This document shows, piece by piece, positions 1 through 9,764 of a DNA stretch of 41,365 bases. Made by a program: the position numbers and the translations under genes. This DNA is from Poriferisodalis sp964484385 (GTDB lineage: Bacteria; Actinomycetota; Acidimicrobiia; Acidimicrobiales; Poriferisodalaceae): assembly GCA_964484385.1 (NCBI GenBank), contig CAZAFV010000024.1, forward strand, positions 1 to 41,365. Direction: 5' to 3'. Numbering within the stretch: position 1 is the first letter of the stretch; every line of letters begins with the position of its first letter. The notes under the pieces were generated by a model. It was given only the letters and a program-made list of their open reading frames with translations. It did no database searches and had not been told where the DNA came from.

Positions 1-51
1 CCTGACCTCTTCCATGCCATGGAAGCGCTCTACCAACTGAGCTATAGCCCC
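1..51 (-). tRNA. tRNA-Ala (anticodon GGC), 3' part outside window
   Basis: Read on the minus strand from position 51, the sequence folds as the first two thirds of a tRNA: acceptor strand GGGGCTA, the D-arm stem GCTC/GAGC, then an anticodon stem CTTCC/GGAAG enclosing the loop ATGGCAT, whose centre is GGC. A GGC anticodon reads GCC alanine codons. The variable loop begins (AGGTC) and the gene then runs off the left edge, so the T arm and 3' acceptor strand cannot be checked. Confidence 0.93.
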
Positions 52-151
52 GAGGCTCCACGACGATACCAGCGCGCTGCTTCGGATTGAGAGTGGATCG
101 AAGGGGCGATCCGGCGCGCCAGCGGTGCGCTGCGGGCATATCGTCGGGCAC

Positions 152-538
152 ATGAGCATTCCCGTGGAGCCCGGCGACATCGGCAAGCAGATGGAGCAGT
201 TTGGCAACGCTGCGTACGTGCTGACGGTGCGCGACGACGCCACGCCGCACATCGCCCACCTGGCGATGAGGCTCGACGGCGACGTGCTGCGCTGCGGTGC
301 CAGCCGTTCCGCGGCGGCCAATGTGGCACAGCGTCCGAATATCTCCGTGCTGTGGCCGCCATACGAGCCGGGCGGCTACTCGATGATCGTGGACGCGGTG
401 GCGCGCACGCTCGACGGGGCCGACGGTCCCGAACTGGAGCTGCGGCCGACCTCGGGCGTGCTTCACCGGCCCGCAACGCCGGCCACTCCGGCGACCAATC
501 CCAACTGCGGTTCAGACTGCGCCCCGCTGAGCGCCTGA
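152..538 (+). CDS. Pyridoxamine 5'-phosphate oxidase-like split-barrel protein (FMN or F420 binding)
   Basis: A 128-residue protein of the PPOX-like split beta-barrel superfamily. The N-terminal half has the pattern of these folds: a short helix (DIGKQMEQFGNAAYVLTV), then a strand and turn reading DDATPHIAHLAMRLDGDVLRC, then a segment with SAAANVAQRPNISVLWPP, where members contact the phosphate of FMN or deazaflavin F420. Such small proteins are flavin- or F420-dependent reductases, or cofactor-binding proteins of unknown substrate. I chose the ATG at 152 because the homologous part starts there; an in-frame GTG at 125 would add nine residues. The C-terminus is a low-complexity tail with ATPATPAT. 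An F420-type oxidoreductase lies just downstream on the other strand, but the two genes converge and need not be linked. The fold is fairly sure, the cofactor and substrate unknown. Confidence 0.7.
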   Translation: MSIPVEPGDIGKQMEQFGNAAYVLTVRDDATPHIAHLAMRLDGDVLRCGASRSAAANVAQRPNISVLWPPYEPGGYSMIVDAVARTLDGADGPELELRPTSGVLHRPATPATPATNPNCGSDCAPLSA

Positions 539-559
539 GCTATCCGGAGCCAGCGAGGG

Positions 560-1585
560 CTAGCTCTTCAGGTCGTTGAAGATCGTCTGCCAGCGCTGGC
601 GGTCGCCCTTGTAGGGGGCGTAGAAGCTGACTCGGTCGACGACGTCGTCGAAGCGGCGCTTCAGCTCGGTGGCCACCTGCTCGGGCTCGGCCACCACGGC
701 GAACGCATCGAGGATGTCGTCATCGACCAGGTTGGCCATCTCGACCCAGCGGCCTTCCTTGGACATGGCGTTCAACTCAGTCTGCATGTCGCCCCAGCCA
801 TGGCAGTCCAAGACCGGCCTGTATGCCGGCGTGGAGCCGTAGAACGCCACCTGCTGCTTGGTGGCCTGGCGCGCCTTCTCCATGTCCTCTTCGGTGTTGC
901 CGGTCACGATGAACGACGGGCCCGAGATGGTGATCTCGCTGGGATCACGCCCGGCTCTGGCAGCACCCCGCTCGAGCGCCGGGATCGTCTCCTCGCGCAG
1001 GTACTTCTCGGTGGTGAAGCCGTGGCAGAGGAAGATGTCGCAGGTCTCGCCCGCCACCGCGGTCATCAGCGGGCCCACGCCCGCCAGCGCCAGCCGCGGC
1101 GTGCCGTAGGGATTCGGCCCAGGATCGAAGAACGGCGTCATCAGGGTGTGCTCGTAGAAGTCGCCGCGGAAGTTCAGCTTCTCGCCGTTGTTCCAGCAGT
1201 CCCAGATGGCCTTGATCGCCATGATCATTTCGCGCATGCGAGCTGCCGGCTTGGACCACTCCATCGAGAAACGCCGTGTGATCTGCGGGCGCAGCTGGCT
1301 GCCCAGACCCAGGATGAACCTGCCCTCCGACAACGTCTGGATGTCGTTGGCGCTGTAGGCGAGCGACATCGGGTTGCGGGCAAAGCCCACCGCGATGTTC
1401 GTGCCGAGGTCCACCGACGACGTGGCGTGCGCCATCAGCGGGAGCATCGTGAACGGGTCGTGGATGGTCTCGGGCGCCCACAGGCCGTCGTAGCCCAGCG
1501 CCTCCTGCTCGCGGCTCGACTCCATCAGGTTGTCGAAGCCGCCGTCGGTGCTGATGCCGCCGTCCACCTTCACGGCGGGGACCAT
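560..1585 (-). CDS. F420-dependent LLM-class oxidoreductase
   Basis: A 341-residue luciferase-like monooxygenase-fold (TIM barrel) protein. Recognisable parts are the N-terminal GYDGLWAPETIHDPFTMLPL, the segment TNIAVGFARNPMSLAYSAND and the hallmark LSEGRFILGLGSQ, all typical of actinobacterial F420-dependent LLM enzymes. These pass hydride between reduced F420 and small organic substrates in the cytoplasm; the exact substrate cannot be read from sequence. It is a full-length family member, starting at ATG 1585. It follows the phosphotransferase gene on the same strand after 65 bases, so the two are probably cotranscribed. Kinase-like phosphotransferases and F420 oxidoreductases often sit together in actinobacterial fatty-acid or steroid catabolic clusters, so a lipid-breakdown role is plausible, but this is inferred from context alone. 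Confidence 0.85.
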   Translation of the reverse strand: MVPAVKVDGGISTDGGFDNLMESSREQEALGYDGLWAPETIHDPFTMLPLMAHATSSVDLGTNIAVGFARNPMSLAYSANDIQTLSEGRFILGLGSQLRPQITRRFSMEWSKPAARMREMIMAIKAIWDCWNNGEKLNFRGDFYEHTLMTPFFDPGPNPYGTPRLALAGVGPLMTAVAGETCDIFLCHGFTTEKYLREETIPALERGAARAGRDPSEITISGPSFIVTGNTEEDMEKARQATKQQVAFYGSTPAYRPVLDCHGWGDMQTELNAMSKEGRWVEMANLVDDDILDAFAVVAEPEQVATELKRRFDDVVDRVSFYAPYKGDRQRWQTIFNDLKS

Positions 1586-1650
1586 ACCGCTGTGCGGTCG
1601 CCGTGCCCGAGGGACGCTGCGTCCCCAGACGTCACCTCATCGCGGACAGG

Positions 1651-2706
1651 TCACAGATCGGCCAGCACCGCTTCTGCGCGTTCGGCAAGCGCCACGATGC
1701 TCTGCGGGAACTCGTGGACCTCAGGGGGTATCTCGGGGATAGCGCCACCTACGTAGCGCGCATGCACGCCTTCGAGAATGCACGCCAGACGCCAGCTCGC
1801 AAAGGCGAAGTGCCATTCGATGCTGCTGATGTCGCGGCCGGTCAGCTCTGCGTAGGCACGAGCGAGCTGGTCGCGGGTCCAGAAGCCCTCGGCCGCGGTG
1901 GCGTCGTGGCCGAGCGGGTTGAAGCCGTCGTCGGGCTCGACCCAGTAGCCGAGCAGGAATCCCAGCTCGGCGACCGGGTCGCCCAGCGTCGAGATCTCCC
2001 AGTCGAGCACGGCCGCCAAGTCTCCGTCGGTAGTGGAGAGGCAGTTGTCGAGGCGGTAGTCGCCATGCACCAGCGTGGCCTCGGCCTGCGGCGGGATCGA
2101 GGCCACCAGCACATCGTGGACGCGTTCGATGATCGGCAGATCCCGTGACGTCATGGCGTTGAACTGTCGTCGCCAGACATGGATCTGACGAGCGACGTAG
2201 TCCTCCGGCCGGCCGAGGGTGGCGAGCCCGGTCGCCTCCAAGTCGGTGCTGTGGATGGCGGCGAGCACCTCCACCATCCGCCGGCTCAGCTCCCCGCGGG
2301 CCTCGGGCGTGAGCGTTTCGGCGTCGTCGAGCGAGCGCAGCACCGTGCCGTCGACGAAGCCGGTCACGTAGAAATCGGCGCCGTTCACCTCGGCATCGGT
2401 GCACAGGCCCACCACCGGCGGCGTGGGGACCTCGGTGGGCTCCAGCGATGACAGCAGGCGGTGCTCGCGCACCATGTCGTGCGCCCCGGCCAGCAGGTGC
2501 GCGAGCGGCGGCCGGCGCAGCACCCACCGGCGCCCCGCAGCGTCGCTGACGCGGTAGGTGAGGTTGGAGTGGCCGCCGGCGATGATCTCGAACTCGAGCG
2601 GCGGGCTGAGCTCAACTCGGTCGGCCATCCACGCCGTGACCGGCCTGGCGTCGATGCCGGCAACAGCACCGTCATCGGTGGAGTGGGCTGAGCTCGTCAC
2701 CGTCAT
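1651..2706 (-). CDS. Aminoglycoside phosphotransferase-fold protein (acyl-CoA dehydrogenase-associated type)
   Basis: A 351-residue protein of the APH/choline-kinase fold. The catalytic loop is clear at residues 214-221 (HGDYRLDN), followed by the metal-binding VLDWE with Asp235 and then STLGDPVAELGFLLGYW. An N-terminal nucleotide-binding lobe with GGHSNLTYRV and WVLRRPP precedes it. This subgroup resembles the N-terminal domain of ACAD10 and stand-alone partners of acyl-CoA dehydrogenases, thought to phosphorylate hydroxyacyl substrates; antibiotic resistance is unlikely. The start at 2706 is an ATG preceded by a purine-rich GGGAGG only two bases away. It is the first gene of a short minus-strand unit with the F420 oxidoreductase and is divergent from the MFS gene at 2843. 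Confidence 0.85.
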   Translation of the reverse strand: MTVTSSAHSTDDGAVAGIDARPVTAWMADRVELSPPLEFEIIAGGHSNLTYRVSDAAGRRWVLRRPPLAHLLAGAHDMVREHRLLSSLEPTEVPTPPVVGLCTDAEVNGADFYVTGFVDGTVLRSLDDAETLTPEARGELSRRMVEVLAAIHSTDLEATGLATLGRPEDYVARQIHVWRRQFNAMTSRDLPIIERVHDVLVASIPPQAEATLVHGDYRLDNCLSTTDGDLAAVLDWEISTLGDPVAELGFLLGYWVEPDDGFNPLGHDATAAEGFWTRDQLARAYAELTGRDISSIEWHFAFASWRLACILEGVHARYVGGAIPEIPPEVHEFPQSIVALAERAEAVLADL

Positions 2707-2830
2707 CGCCTCCCTCGGTCGGCAGCCGCCGCCCCCATCATGGCCGCAGGGGTACCGCAGCGTCGGATGAGCCCTCAGATCTCGCTGCGCTGCTTAGCCG
2801 GTGCAACGGCCCGGTGCCGACGCACACCAT

Positions 2831-2836
2831 TACGCT
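2831..2836 (+). promoter_or_regulatory. -10 hexamer for a leaderless MFS transcript
   Basis: TACGCT lies six bases before the GTG at 2843, the position expected when transcription starts at the first base of the start codon. There is no ribosome-binding sequence in front of that GTG. Leaderless starts of this type are common in actinobacteria. No convincing -35 box is seen. Confidence 0.45.
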
Positions 2837-2842
2837 TCGCCG

Positions 2843-4000
2843 GTGCTGTTCGTGACGATCTACACCACGCAGTTCCTCGTCACAGCATCGATGGGCGTCA
2901 TCTTCGCCTACCTGGCGGACCTGCAGGATCGCTACGGCCTCTCGCACCTGGAGCTGGGCATGGTGGCTGCCGCCGGCTTCGTGGCCGGCTTGCTGTCGCA
3001 ACTGCTGCTCTCGCCGCTGGTCGATCGGGGCCACCACCGTCTCGTGGCGTGGGTCTCGGTGACAGCAGCAGTGTTCGGCGCTTTCGGATTCGTGTTCGCC
3101 GAGGACACATGGTCGCTGGTGACGAGCCGGGCTCTGGCCGGTCTCTCCTTCGGACTGTTCGGCTTGGTGGCTCGCAAGGCGCTGATCGGCCGGGATATCA
3201 GCGGCAGCGGCGCCAAGGTGGGCGGCCTGCTGTCGTGCGCTGTGGCGGGATTCATCAGCGGCCCGGCGATCGGGGCGGCGCTCAGCGGCGTCTCGTTCGA
3301 GGCCCCGTTCCTTCTCACCGGCACGTTGATGCTGGCGCTCGGACCGGTCGCAGCGGTGTTGATCTCGAAGTCGCCGATCGCTGCGGCCGCGGTGGACTAC
3401 TCGGATCTCCGGAGCCTGCTCCACCGCCCCCGGGTTCAGGCGGCCATCTGCGTGCACGTCGGCATCTGGGGCTTGATCGGCATCTTCGACGCGACCGTCG
3501 ACCGTTACCTCACCGACGTGGGATTGTCGTCGGCAGAGCTGGCTGTGGGGCTGCTCATCATCGGTATCCCGCTGATGGCGTTGCCGCCGTACACCGGCGC
3601 ATTGGCTGAACGCCTCGGGGGAGGTCGCGTCGGTGTCCCCGCACTGCTGCTCTTCGTTCCGGCTGTGCTGCTGTATGGCTGGATCGGGGGACTGGCAAGC
3701 TTCATCGCCGTCGGCCTCGCCGAAGCGGTCACCGAGTCGTATGGCGTGATGGGCGCCCAAGTGCTCGTGCTCGAGGCCACGGGTGCCGAGCAGGCGGCCA
3801 TGGGGACCGGGGTGCTGGAGGCTGTCGGCCTGCTCGTCGCGGCTGGCGCCGCATTCGGCGGCCCGCCGCTGTATGGCCAGTTCGGGCCGCGTTGGCTGTT
3901 CGGCGGCTGGGCGGTGGCCTGCTTGCTGCTCGCGGTGATCGCGATGCTCAGACTGAAAGCAGTGAAAATTCCACCAAAGGTCATCACACAGCCTCACTAG
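2843..4000 (+). CDS. MFS transporter
   Basis: About 385 residues with alternating hydrophobic segments over the whole length, as in 12-helix major facilitator permeases. The first helix is VTIYTTQFLVTASMGVIFAY. The loop after helix 2 carries a divergent motif A (SPLVDRGHHRLVAWVS), and a second hydrophobic half follows a central loop at about residues 175-205 that contains YSDLRSLLHRPRV. The substrate cannot be predicted; the general layout resembles drug- or metabolite-efflux members. I start it at GTG 2843 because a -10-like hexamer sits six bases upstream; an in-frame GTG at 2801 would add 14 residues without obvious membrane character. The gene is monocistronic or reads into comEA, which has its own promoter-like hexamer inside the end of this gene. 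Confidence 0.82.
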   Translation: MLFVTIYTTQFLVTASMGVIFAYLADLQDRYGLSHLELGMVAAAGFVAGLLSQLLLSPLVDRGHHRLVAWVSVTAAVFGAFGFVFAEDTWSLVTSRALAGLSFGLFGLVARKALIGRDISGSGAKVGGLLSCAVAGFISGPAIGAALSGVSFEAPFLLTGTLMLALGPVAAVLISKSPIAAAAVDYSDLRSLLHRPRVQAAICVHVGIWGLIGIFDATVDRYLTDVGLSSAELAVGLLIIGIPLMALPPYTGALAERLGGGRVGVPALLLFVPAVLLYGWIGGLASFIAVGLAEAVTESYGVMGAQVLVLEATGAEQAAMGTGVLEAVGLLVAAGAAFGGPPLYGQFGPRWLFGGWAVACLLLAVIAMLRLKAVKIPPKVITQPH

Positions 4001-4003
4001 GGT
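3998..4003 (+). promoter_or_regulatory. -10 hexamer before comEA
   Basis: TAGGGT overlaps the stop codon of the MFS gene and ends seven bases before the comEA ATG. As no Shine-Dalgarno sequence is present, this fits a leaderless comEA transcript. Confidence 0.45.
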
Positions 4004-4010
4004 CGCATTC

Positions 4011-4670
4011 ATGCGGGCGCCGGGCGCAGGGCCCTCAACAGAGGGGCGCTCTACCGATTGGCGTTCTGTAGCTGCGGAGGCAGCCGGTTTTGCGCAGCGG
4101 ATCGGCGTCGTGCCGGTCTTGGTGCTTCTCGGCGCCGTCGGCGCGTTGGTTGCAGCAGGATTTCTGGCCGGCGTCCGCCATGGCTCGCCCGAGCCCATCG
4201 AGCTGCCGCTCGCAGCGGCCGAGGCACCGCTCCCGGTGGCGACCACGCAGCCATCGCTGCTGAAGGTGCACCTTGCCGGTGCGGTGCGGCAGCCGGGGCT
4301 CTACGAGGTTCCTGCTGGCTCCCGGGTCGGCGACCTCGTCGATGCGGCCGGCGGGCTGGATGCCGACGCCGATGAAGCAGCAGTCAACTTGGCAGAGCGG
4401 CTGCACGATGAGCAGCAGATCTATGTGCCGGTCGAGGGCGAGCTGCCTGCTGTCGGGGCGCCAGGCTCGGATCTGGCCGGACCCATCGATGTCAATGCCG
4501 CCACGGCAGCGCAGCTCGACGAGCTGCCAGGCATCGGCCCGTCACTGGCGGCGGCAATCATCGCCTACAGGGCCGAGCACGGGCCGTTCGCGACCCTGGA
4601 TGCACTCGAGCAGGTGCCCGGGATCGGGCCCTCCAAGCTGTCCCGGTTACGGCCCCATGCAACCGTCTGA
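4011..4670 (+). CDS. comEA: ComEA-like DNA-binding protein (SLBB + helix-hairpin-helix)
   Basis: 219 residues in three parts: a cytoplasmic N-terminus and one membrane helix (about 32-54, GVVPVLVLLGAVGALVAAGF), an SLBB domain (about 84-140, beginning LLKVHLAGAVRQPGLYEVPAG), and a C-terminal double helix-hairpin-helix module beginning IDVNAATAAQLDELPGIGPS and ending LEQVPGIGPSKLSRL. In competent bacteria ComEA is the membrane-anchored receptor that binds double-stranded DNA outside the cell and passes it to the ComEC channel. The start at ATG 4011 follows the TAGGGT hexamer by seven bases. The end overlaps comEC by 14 bases, so the two are translationally linked. Natural transformation is unproven in most actinobacteria with this pair, and no ComF or DprA is in the window. 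A Tad pilus operon lies 9 kb away. Confidence 0.92.
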   Translation: MRAPGAGPSTEGRSTDWRSVAAEAAGFAQRIGVVPVLVLLGAVGALVAAGFLAGVRHGSPEPIELPLAAAEAPLPVATTQPSLLKVHLAGAVRQPGLYEVPAGSRVGDLVDAAGGLDADADEAAVNLAERLHDEQQIYVPVEGELPAVGAPGSDLAGPIDVNAATAAQLDELPGIGPSLAAAIIAYRAEHGPFATLDALEQVPGIGPSKLSRLRPHATV

Positions 4671-6534
4671 GCTGCCGCCGCCTCGCCGGTTCGGAGGTCT
4701 CAGCGCTGTTGCCGACCGGTGGCTGGTGGCGGGTGCCATCGCCACCGCGGCCGGCGCGCTGTGGGCACCCCCGGTGTCGCTGTGGCGGGGCTCGTGGTGG
4801 TGGGGCGTGGCACTGGGAATCGGACTCGGCGCCGCCGGCATCGCGAGCCGGGCGCGCGTGCTCATCCCGGCCGGTCTGCTGGTGCTCGCTGCGGTTGCCA
4901 TGGGAGCGCAGCTCGCCCAGCTCAGCTCCGTGACGGGAGGGGAGTTCGAGGGCGAGGTGCGCCTGGTCGGCGATCCCCGCTGGCGCTCTGGCGCCTTGGT
5001 CGTGCCGTTCAGCGCGACGATCGACGGCGCCGAGCACCGGTGGGAGGGCTGGGCACGAGGCCCGCCTGCATGGCGGCTGGAAGATGCGGCAATGGGGGAG
5101 CGTTGGTTCCTGAGTGTGACCGCAGAACCGGCCGAGCCCGCCGACCGTCCCTTCCTGTGGCCCCGGCATCTCGCAGGGGCTGCGGAGATCCGTACAGCAC
5201 ACCGTCTCGGCGGCGGCAGCGCGCCGTTCCGTATTGCGAACTCGCTGCGCGGGCTCGTGGAGGCATCGGGCGAATCGCTGTCGCCGCGCGATGCAGCGCT
5301 GCTCGCCGGCTTCGTGTACGGCGACGACCGGGGTCAGCTACCCGAAGTCGTGCACGACTTCCGGGCGACATCGCTCACCCATCTGCTCGCCGTGTCGGGT
5401 TCGAACGTGGCGTTCGTGCTGCTGCTGTTCGCACCCCTGCTGGCCGGGCTTCGACCCCGGGCCCGGCTGGTCGCTGTGGCAGTCCTGCTCATCCAGTTCG
5501 CCGTACTGACCCGCGGCGAGCCCTCGGTGCTGCGGGCGTGCGTACTCGCCACTCTCGCCGTCGGCGCGCATGCAGTCGGCAGAGGGGCATCGGCGACACG
5601 CCTGCTGGCGTTGGCGGTCATCGTGCTGCTGCTTGTTGATCCGTTGCTCGTCCGCTCGGTCGGCTTCCAGCTGTCGGTCGCCGCGACCGCCGCCATCGTG
5701 CTCGGGGCTCGCCGCATCTCACGCCTGCTGTGGGGGCCGCAATGGCTGCGCCTGGCGCTCGCCGCCACCCTGTGCGCCCAGGCGGGAGTGCTGCCGGTTC
5801 AGCTCGCTGTCTTCGGCTCGCTGCCGCTCGTGAGCATTCCCGCCAACGTCCTGGCTGGACCGGTCGCAGGCCCGGCGATGGTCTGGGGACTGGTCGGCGG
5901 CCTCACGGGCGGCCTCGCCGGCGATGCGGTCGCATCGGTACTGCACCTGCCGACCAGGCTGATGATGGGGTGGGTGGCGGGGGTGGCGCGTTGGGGCGCG
6001 TCGCTGGGATGGCCGCAGATCGAGGCTGCTGAATTGACTGCCGCGGCCGCGGTAGCCGGATGCTGCGCTGGGCTCTTTGTGGCCGCACCGCGCCTGTTCG
6101 GGAACCTGGCCGGCGCCCTGCGCAGCCTGGCGGTCGTCGCGGCCGGCGTCGGCGTGTGGGCGGCGGCCAGCACCCATCGGCCTGTGCCTCCGGCAGGGTC
6201 GCATCTTGCCGTGCAGCGCAACGAGCCGCTTGTCGTGGTGGTGGACCGCCCAGACCCTGCACGTGCGCTGGGCCAGCTCCACGCTGCGGGAGTCGACCGC
6301 ATCGATGTGCTCGTGGCCCGCTCGGCGAGCCGTGCGGGGCGTGAAGCGGTGCGCGCCCTCGACGCCCGGCACGACATCGCCCGGATCCTCGCGCCGGCCG
6401 GTCTCGGCGGCCGGGTCCCGCATGAGATGGTGACCGAGCCAGTCGTGGTCGCGGGGCTCACGGTGGAGCCCACCACAGAGCGCCTGCACGTCTCAGCAGA
6501 ACTAGCGTCCGCAGAGTGGCAGGCGGAACCGTGA
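4657..6534 (+). CDS. comEC: ComEC/Rec2 DNA-uptake channel protein with degenerate C-terminal domain
   Basis: 625 residues. The N-terminus has hydrophobic helices (ATAAGALWAPPVSLWRG onward), followed by an OB-fold-like soluble segment (about 90-180) and then the competence channel core starting near residue 230. The family hallmark is SLTHLLAVSGSNVAFVLLLF. Several helices follow to about residue 510. The last 110 residues align in layout with the metallo-beta-lactamase domain found on most ComEC proteins (VVVVDRP, then GVDRIDVLVARS, then ARILAPAGLGG), but where the HxHxDH metal ligands should stand it reads VARSASRAGREAV. The domain is therefore short and lacks its metal-binding residues. The start ATG at 4657 lies inside comEA. 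It transports single-stranded DNA across the inner membrane in model species. Confidence 0.9.
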   Translation: MQPSELPPPRRFGGLSAVADRWLVAGAIATAAGALWAPPVSLWRGSWWWGVALGIGLGAAGIASRARVLIPAGLLVLAAVAMGAQLAQLSSVTGGEFEGEVRLVGDPRWRSGALVVPFSATIDGAEHRWEGWARGPPAWRLEDAAMGERWFLSVTAEPAEPADRPFLWPRHLAGAAEIRTAHRLGGGSAPFRIANSLRGLVEASGESLSPRDAALLAGFVYGDDRGQLPEVVHDFRATSLTHLLAVSGSNVAFVLLLFAPLLAGLRPRARLVAVAVLLIQFAVLTRGEPSVLRACVLATLAVGAHAVGRGASATRLLALAVIVLLLVDPLLVRSVGFQLSVAATAAIVLGARRISRLLWGPQWLRLALAATLCAQAGVLPVQLAVFGSLPLVSIPANVLAGPVAGPAMVWGLVGGLTGGLAGDAVASVLHLPTRLMMGWVAGVARWGASLGWPQIEAAELTAAAAVAGCCAGLFVAAPRLFGNLAGALRSLAVVAAGVGVWAAASTHRPVPPAGSHLAVQRNEPLVVVVDRPDPARALGQLHAAGVDRIDVLVARSASRAGREAVRALDARHDIARILAPAGLGGRVPHEMVTEPVVVAGLTVEPTTERLHVSAELASAEWQAEP

Positions 6535-6580
6535 GCTCGACCTCCTGCGGGCGTGCCGCCACTGCGGGAGCAGGGCGCTG

Positions 6581-7552
6581 ATGCCCGGAGGAGCGGTGCG
6601 ACTGGTCAGCGGTGCCGACGAGATCCTCACGGCCGAGGCGGTGCGAACCGCCGTCGCCGAGCTCGTGGGCGAAGCCGACCGCGCAGAGGTGCTCGATGAG
6701 TTCGCCGGCGATGAGTACACGCTGAACGATGTCGTCATCTCGGCGTCGACGCCGCCGATGCTGGCAACCCACCGGGTCGTCGTGGCCCGGGGGCTCAGCC
6801 GCTTCGGCGCGGCCGATCTTGCCCCGCTGATCGCGTGGCTGGACGATCCCTGCCCCACCACCAACCTGGTGCTCGAGTGGGACTCCGGTCGCGTGCCGCG
6901 CCCGCTGGCCGAGGCCGTGGAGGCCAGCGGGGGCCACCGGGTCGCATCAGACGTGCCCGGCGGGGCGCGCAACCGCCGGACATGGCTGGAGGAGCGTCTC
7001 GCGGAGGCACCGGTCCAGCTCGATGCCCGAGCCCGAGCGAGCGTCGCCGACCACCTCGGCGCCGAACTCAGCCGTCTCGGATCGCTGCTCGACACCCTGG
7101 CGGCGGTCTTCGGCGAAGGCGCCCGTCTGGATGCCGACGACGTGCTGCCCTACCTCGGCGCCGAGGGCGATGTGCCGCCGTGGGAGCTGACCGACGCGAT
7201 CGACCGGGGAAACGTGAATGCGACTCTCGCAGTGCTGCAGCGCATGTGGGGTGCGGGCCGCCACCCCCTCGCAGTCACGGCCACCGTCGCCAACCACATC
7301 ACCCGGATGGCCCGCCTGGACGGCGCCGGCGCCGCGAACGAGAAGGAAGCCGCTGCCGTGCTGGGTCTGCGCGGCTCCACGTTTCCGGCCCGCAAGGCGA
7401 TGGATGGATGCCGACGGCGGGGCAGCGAGGGGATTGCCCGAGCCGTCGAGCTGCTCGCAGCGGCCGACATGGACATGCGCGGCCGGTCCGGACTCGACGC
7501 GCGCTGCGTTGCCGAGATCCTGTGTGCGCGGCTCGCCGCCGGCGCCCGCTGA
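6581..7552 (+). CDS. holA: DNA polymerase III subunit delta
   Basis: A 323-residue delta subunit of the clamp loader, which opens the beta clamp and loads it on primed DNA with gamma/tau and delta'. The family pattern is visible: an N-terminal strand (VRLVSGADEILTAEAV), a segment STPPMLATHRVVVARG, the conserved middle piece reading DARARASVADHLGAELSRL, then a helical C-terminal collar with VLQRMWGAGRHPLAVTATVA and MDMRGRSGLDARCVAEIL. The start at ATG 6581 has GGGAG about ten bases upstream. It lies 46 bases after comEC and converges with rpsT, leaving eight bases between the stop codons. The order comEC-holA-rpsT is widely conserved in bacteria, which supports the call since delta diverges quickly in sequence. 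Confidence 0.9.
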   Translation: MPGGAVRLVSGADEILTAEAVRTAVAELVGEADRAEVLDEFAGDEYTLNDVVISASTPPMLATHRVVVARGLSRFGAADLAPLIAWLDDPCPTTNLVLEWDSGRVPRPLAEAVEASGGHRVASDVPGGARNRRTWLEERLAEAPVQLDARARASVADHLGAELSRLGSLLDTLAAVFGEGARLDADDVLPYLGAEGDVPPWELTDAIDRGNVNATLAVLQRMWGAGRHPLAVTATVANHITRMARLDGAGAANEKEAAAVLGLRGSTFPARKAMDGCRRRGSEGIARAVELLAAADMDMRGRSGLDARCVAEILCARLAAGAR

Positions 7553-7560
7553 GGGAAGCG

Positions 7561-7824
7561 CTAGACGCCGTTGCGCGATGCCGAGCGAGTGATCAGACGC
7601 GACTTGCGCCGGCCCGCCTCGTTCCGGTGGATGACACCCTTGGCGGCGGCCTTGTCGAGCCGCTTCTGAGCGAGACGGATGAGCTCGTCAGTGGGCTCGC
7701 CCGCCTCTGCGGCTGCCATCACCGCCTTCTCGCGTGTCCGCAGTTCTGAGCGCACGGCACGATTGCGCACACGCCGCGCCTCGTTCTGACGATTGCGCTT
7801 GATCTGGCTCTTGATGTTGGCCAC
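7561..7824 (-). CDS. rpsT: 30S ribosomal protein S20
   Basis: An 87-residue, strongly basic protein with the classic S20 beginning (M)ANIKSQIKRNRQNEARR and the C-terminal HRNEAGRRKSRLI. It binds 16S rRNA in the body of the small subunit. The start is a GTG at 7824 preceded by GGAGAG at nine bases; an upstream in-frame ATG at 7887 would add 21 residues foreign to the family and run into the lepA leader. Opposite orientation to holA and lepA is the usual arrangement for this gene. Confidence 0.96.
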   Translation of the reverse strand: MANIKSQIKRNRQNEARRVRNRAVRSELRTREKAVMAAAEAGEPTDELIRLAQKRLDKAAAKGVIHRNEAGRRKSRLITRSASRNGV

Positions 7825-7878
7825 GAAGGCATGCTCTCCGTCTCGAAACCGGCCCCGCAGGGTACCGTGCGCCCTGCG
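7825..7878. promoter_or_regulatory. Divergent rpsT/lepA promoter region
   Basis: Only 54 bases separate the two start codons. On the plus strand TACCGT at 7863-7868 is a -10-like hexamer ten bases before the lepA ATG, suggesting a very short leader. On the minus strand GGAGAG serves as the rpsT ribosome-binding site. Both promoters must overlap here. Confidence 0.5.
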
Positions 7879-9693
<1,815 letters not shown>

Positions 9694-9764
9694 GTGCGCC
9701 CGCAGTTGGGCAGAAGGGGCGTCGGTAGCATCGGGTTATTGCGGGCACGGCCTGCGGAGGGGTG

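Noticed and set aside
1651..2706. Aminoglycoside resistance kinase
   Set aside because: The motifs belong to the APH fold generally, and the context with an F420 oxidoreductase points to catabolism, not resistance.
2738..4246. Long minus-strand open frame of about 500 codons opposite the MFS gene
   Set aside because: The protein is Gln/Arg/His-rich noise, while the plus strand encodes a regular 12-helix transporter and ComEA.
9694..9764. CIRCE operator before hrcA
   Set aside because: No TTAGCACTC/GAGTGCTAA-type inverted repeat is found here or in the hrcA-dnaJ gap.
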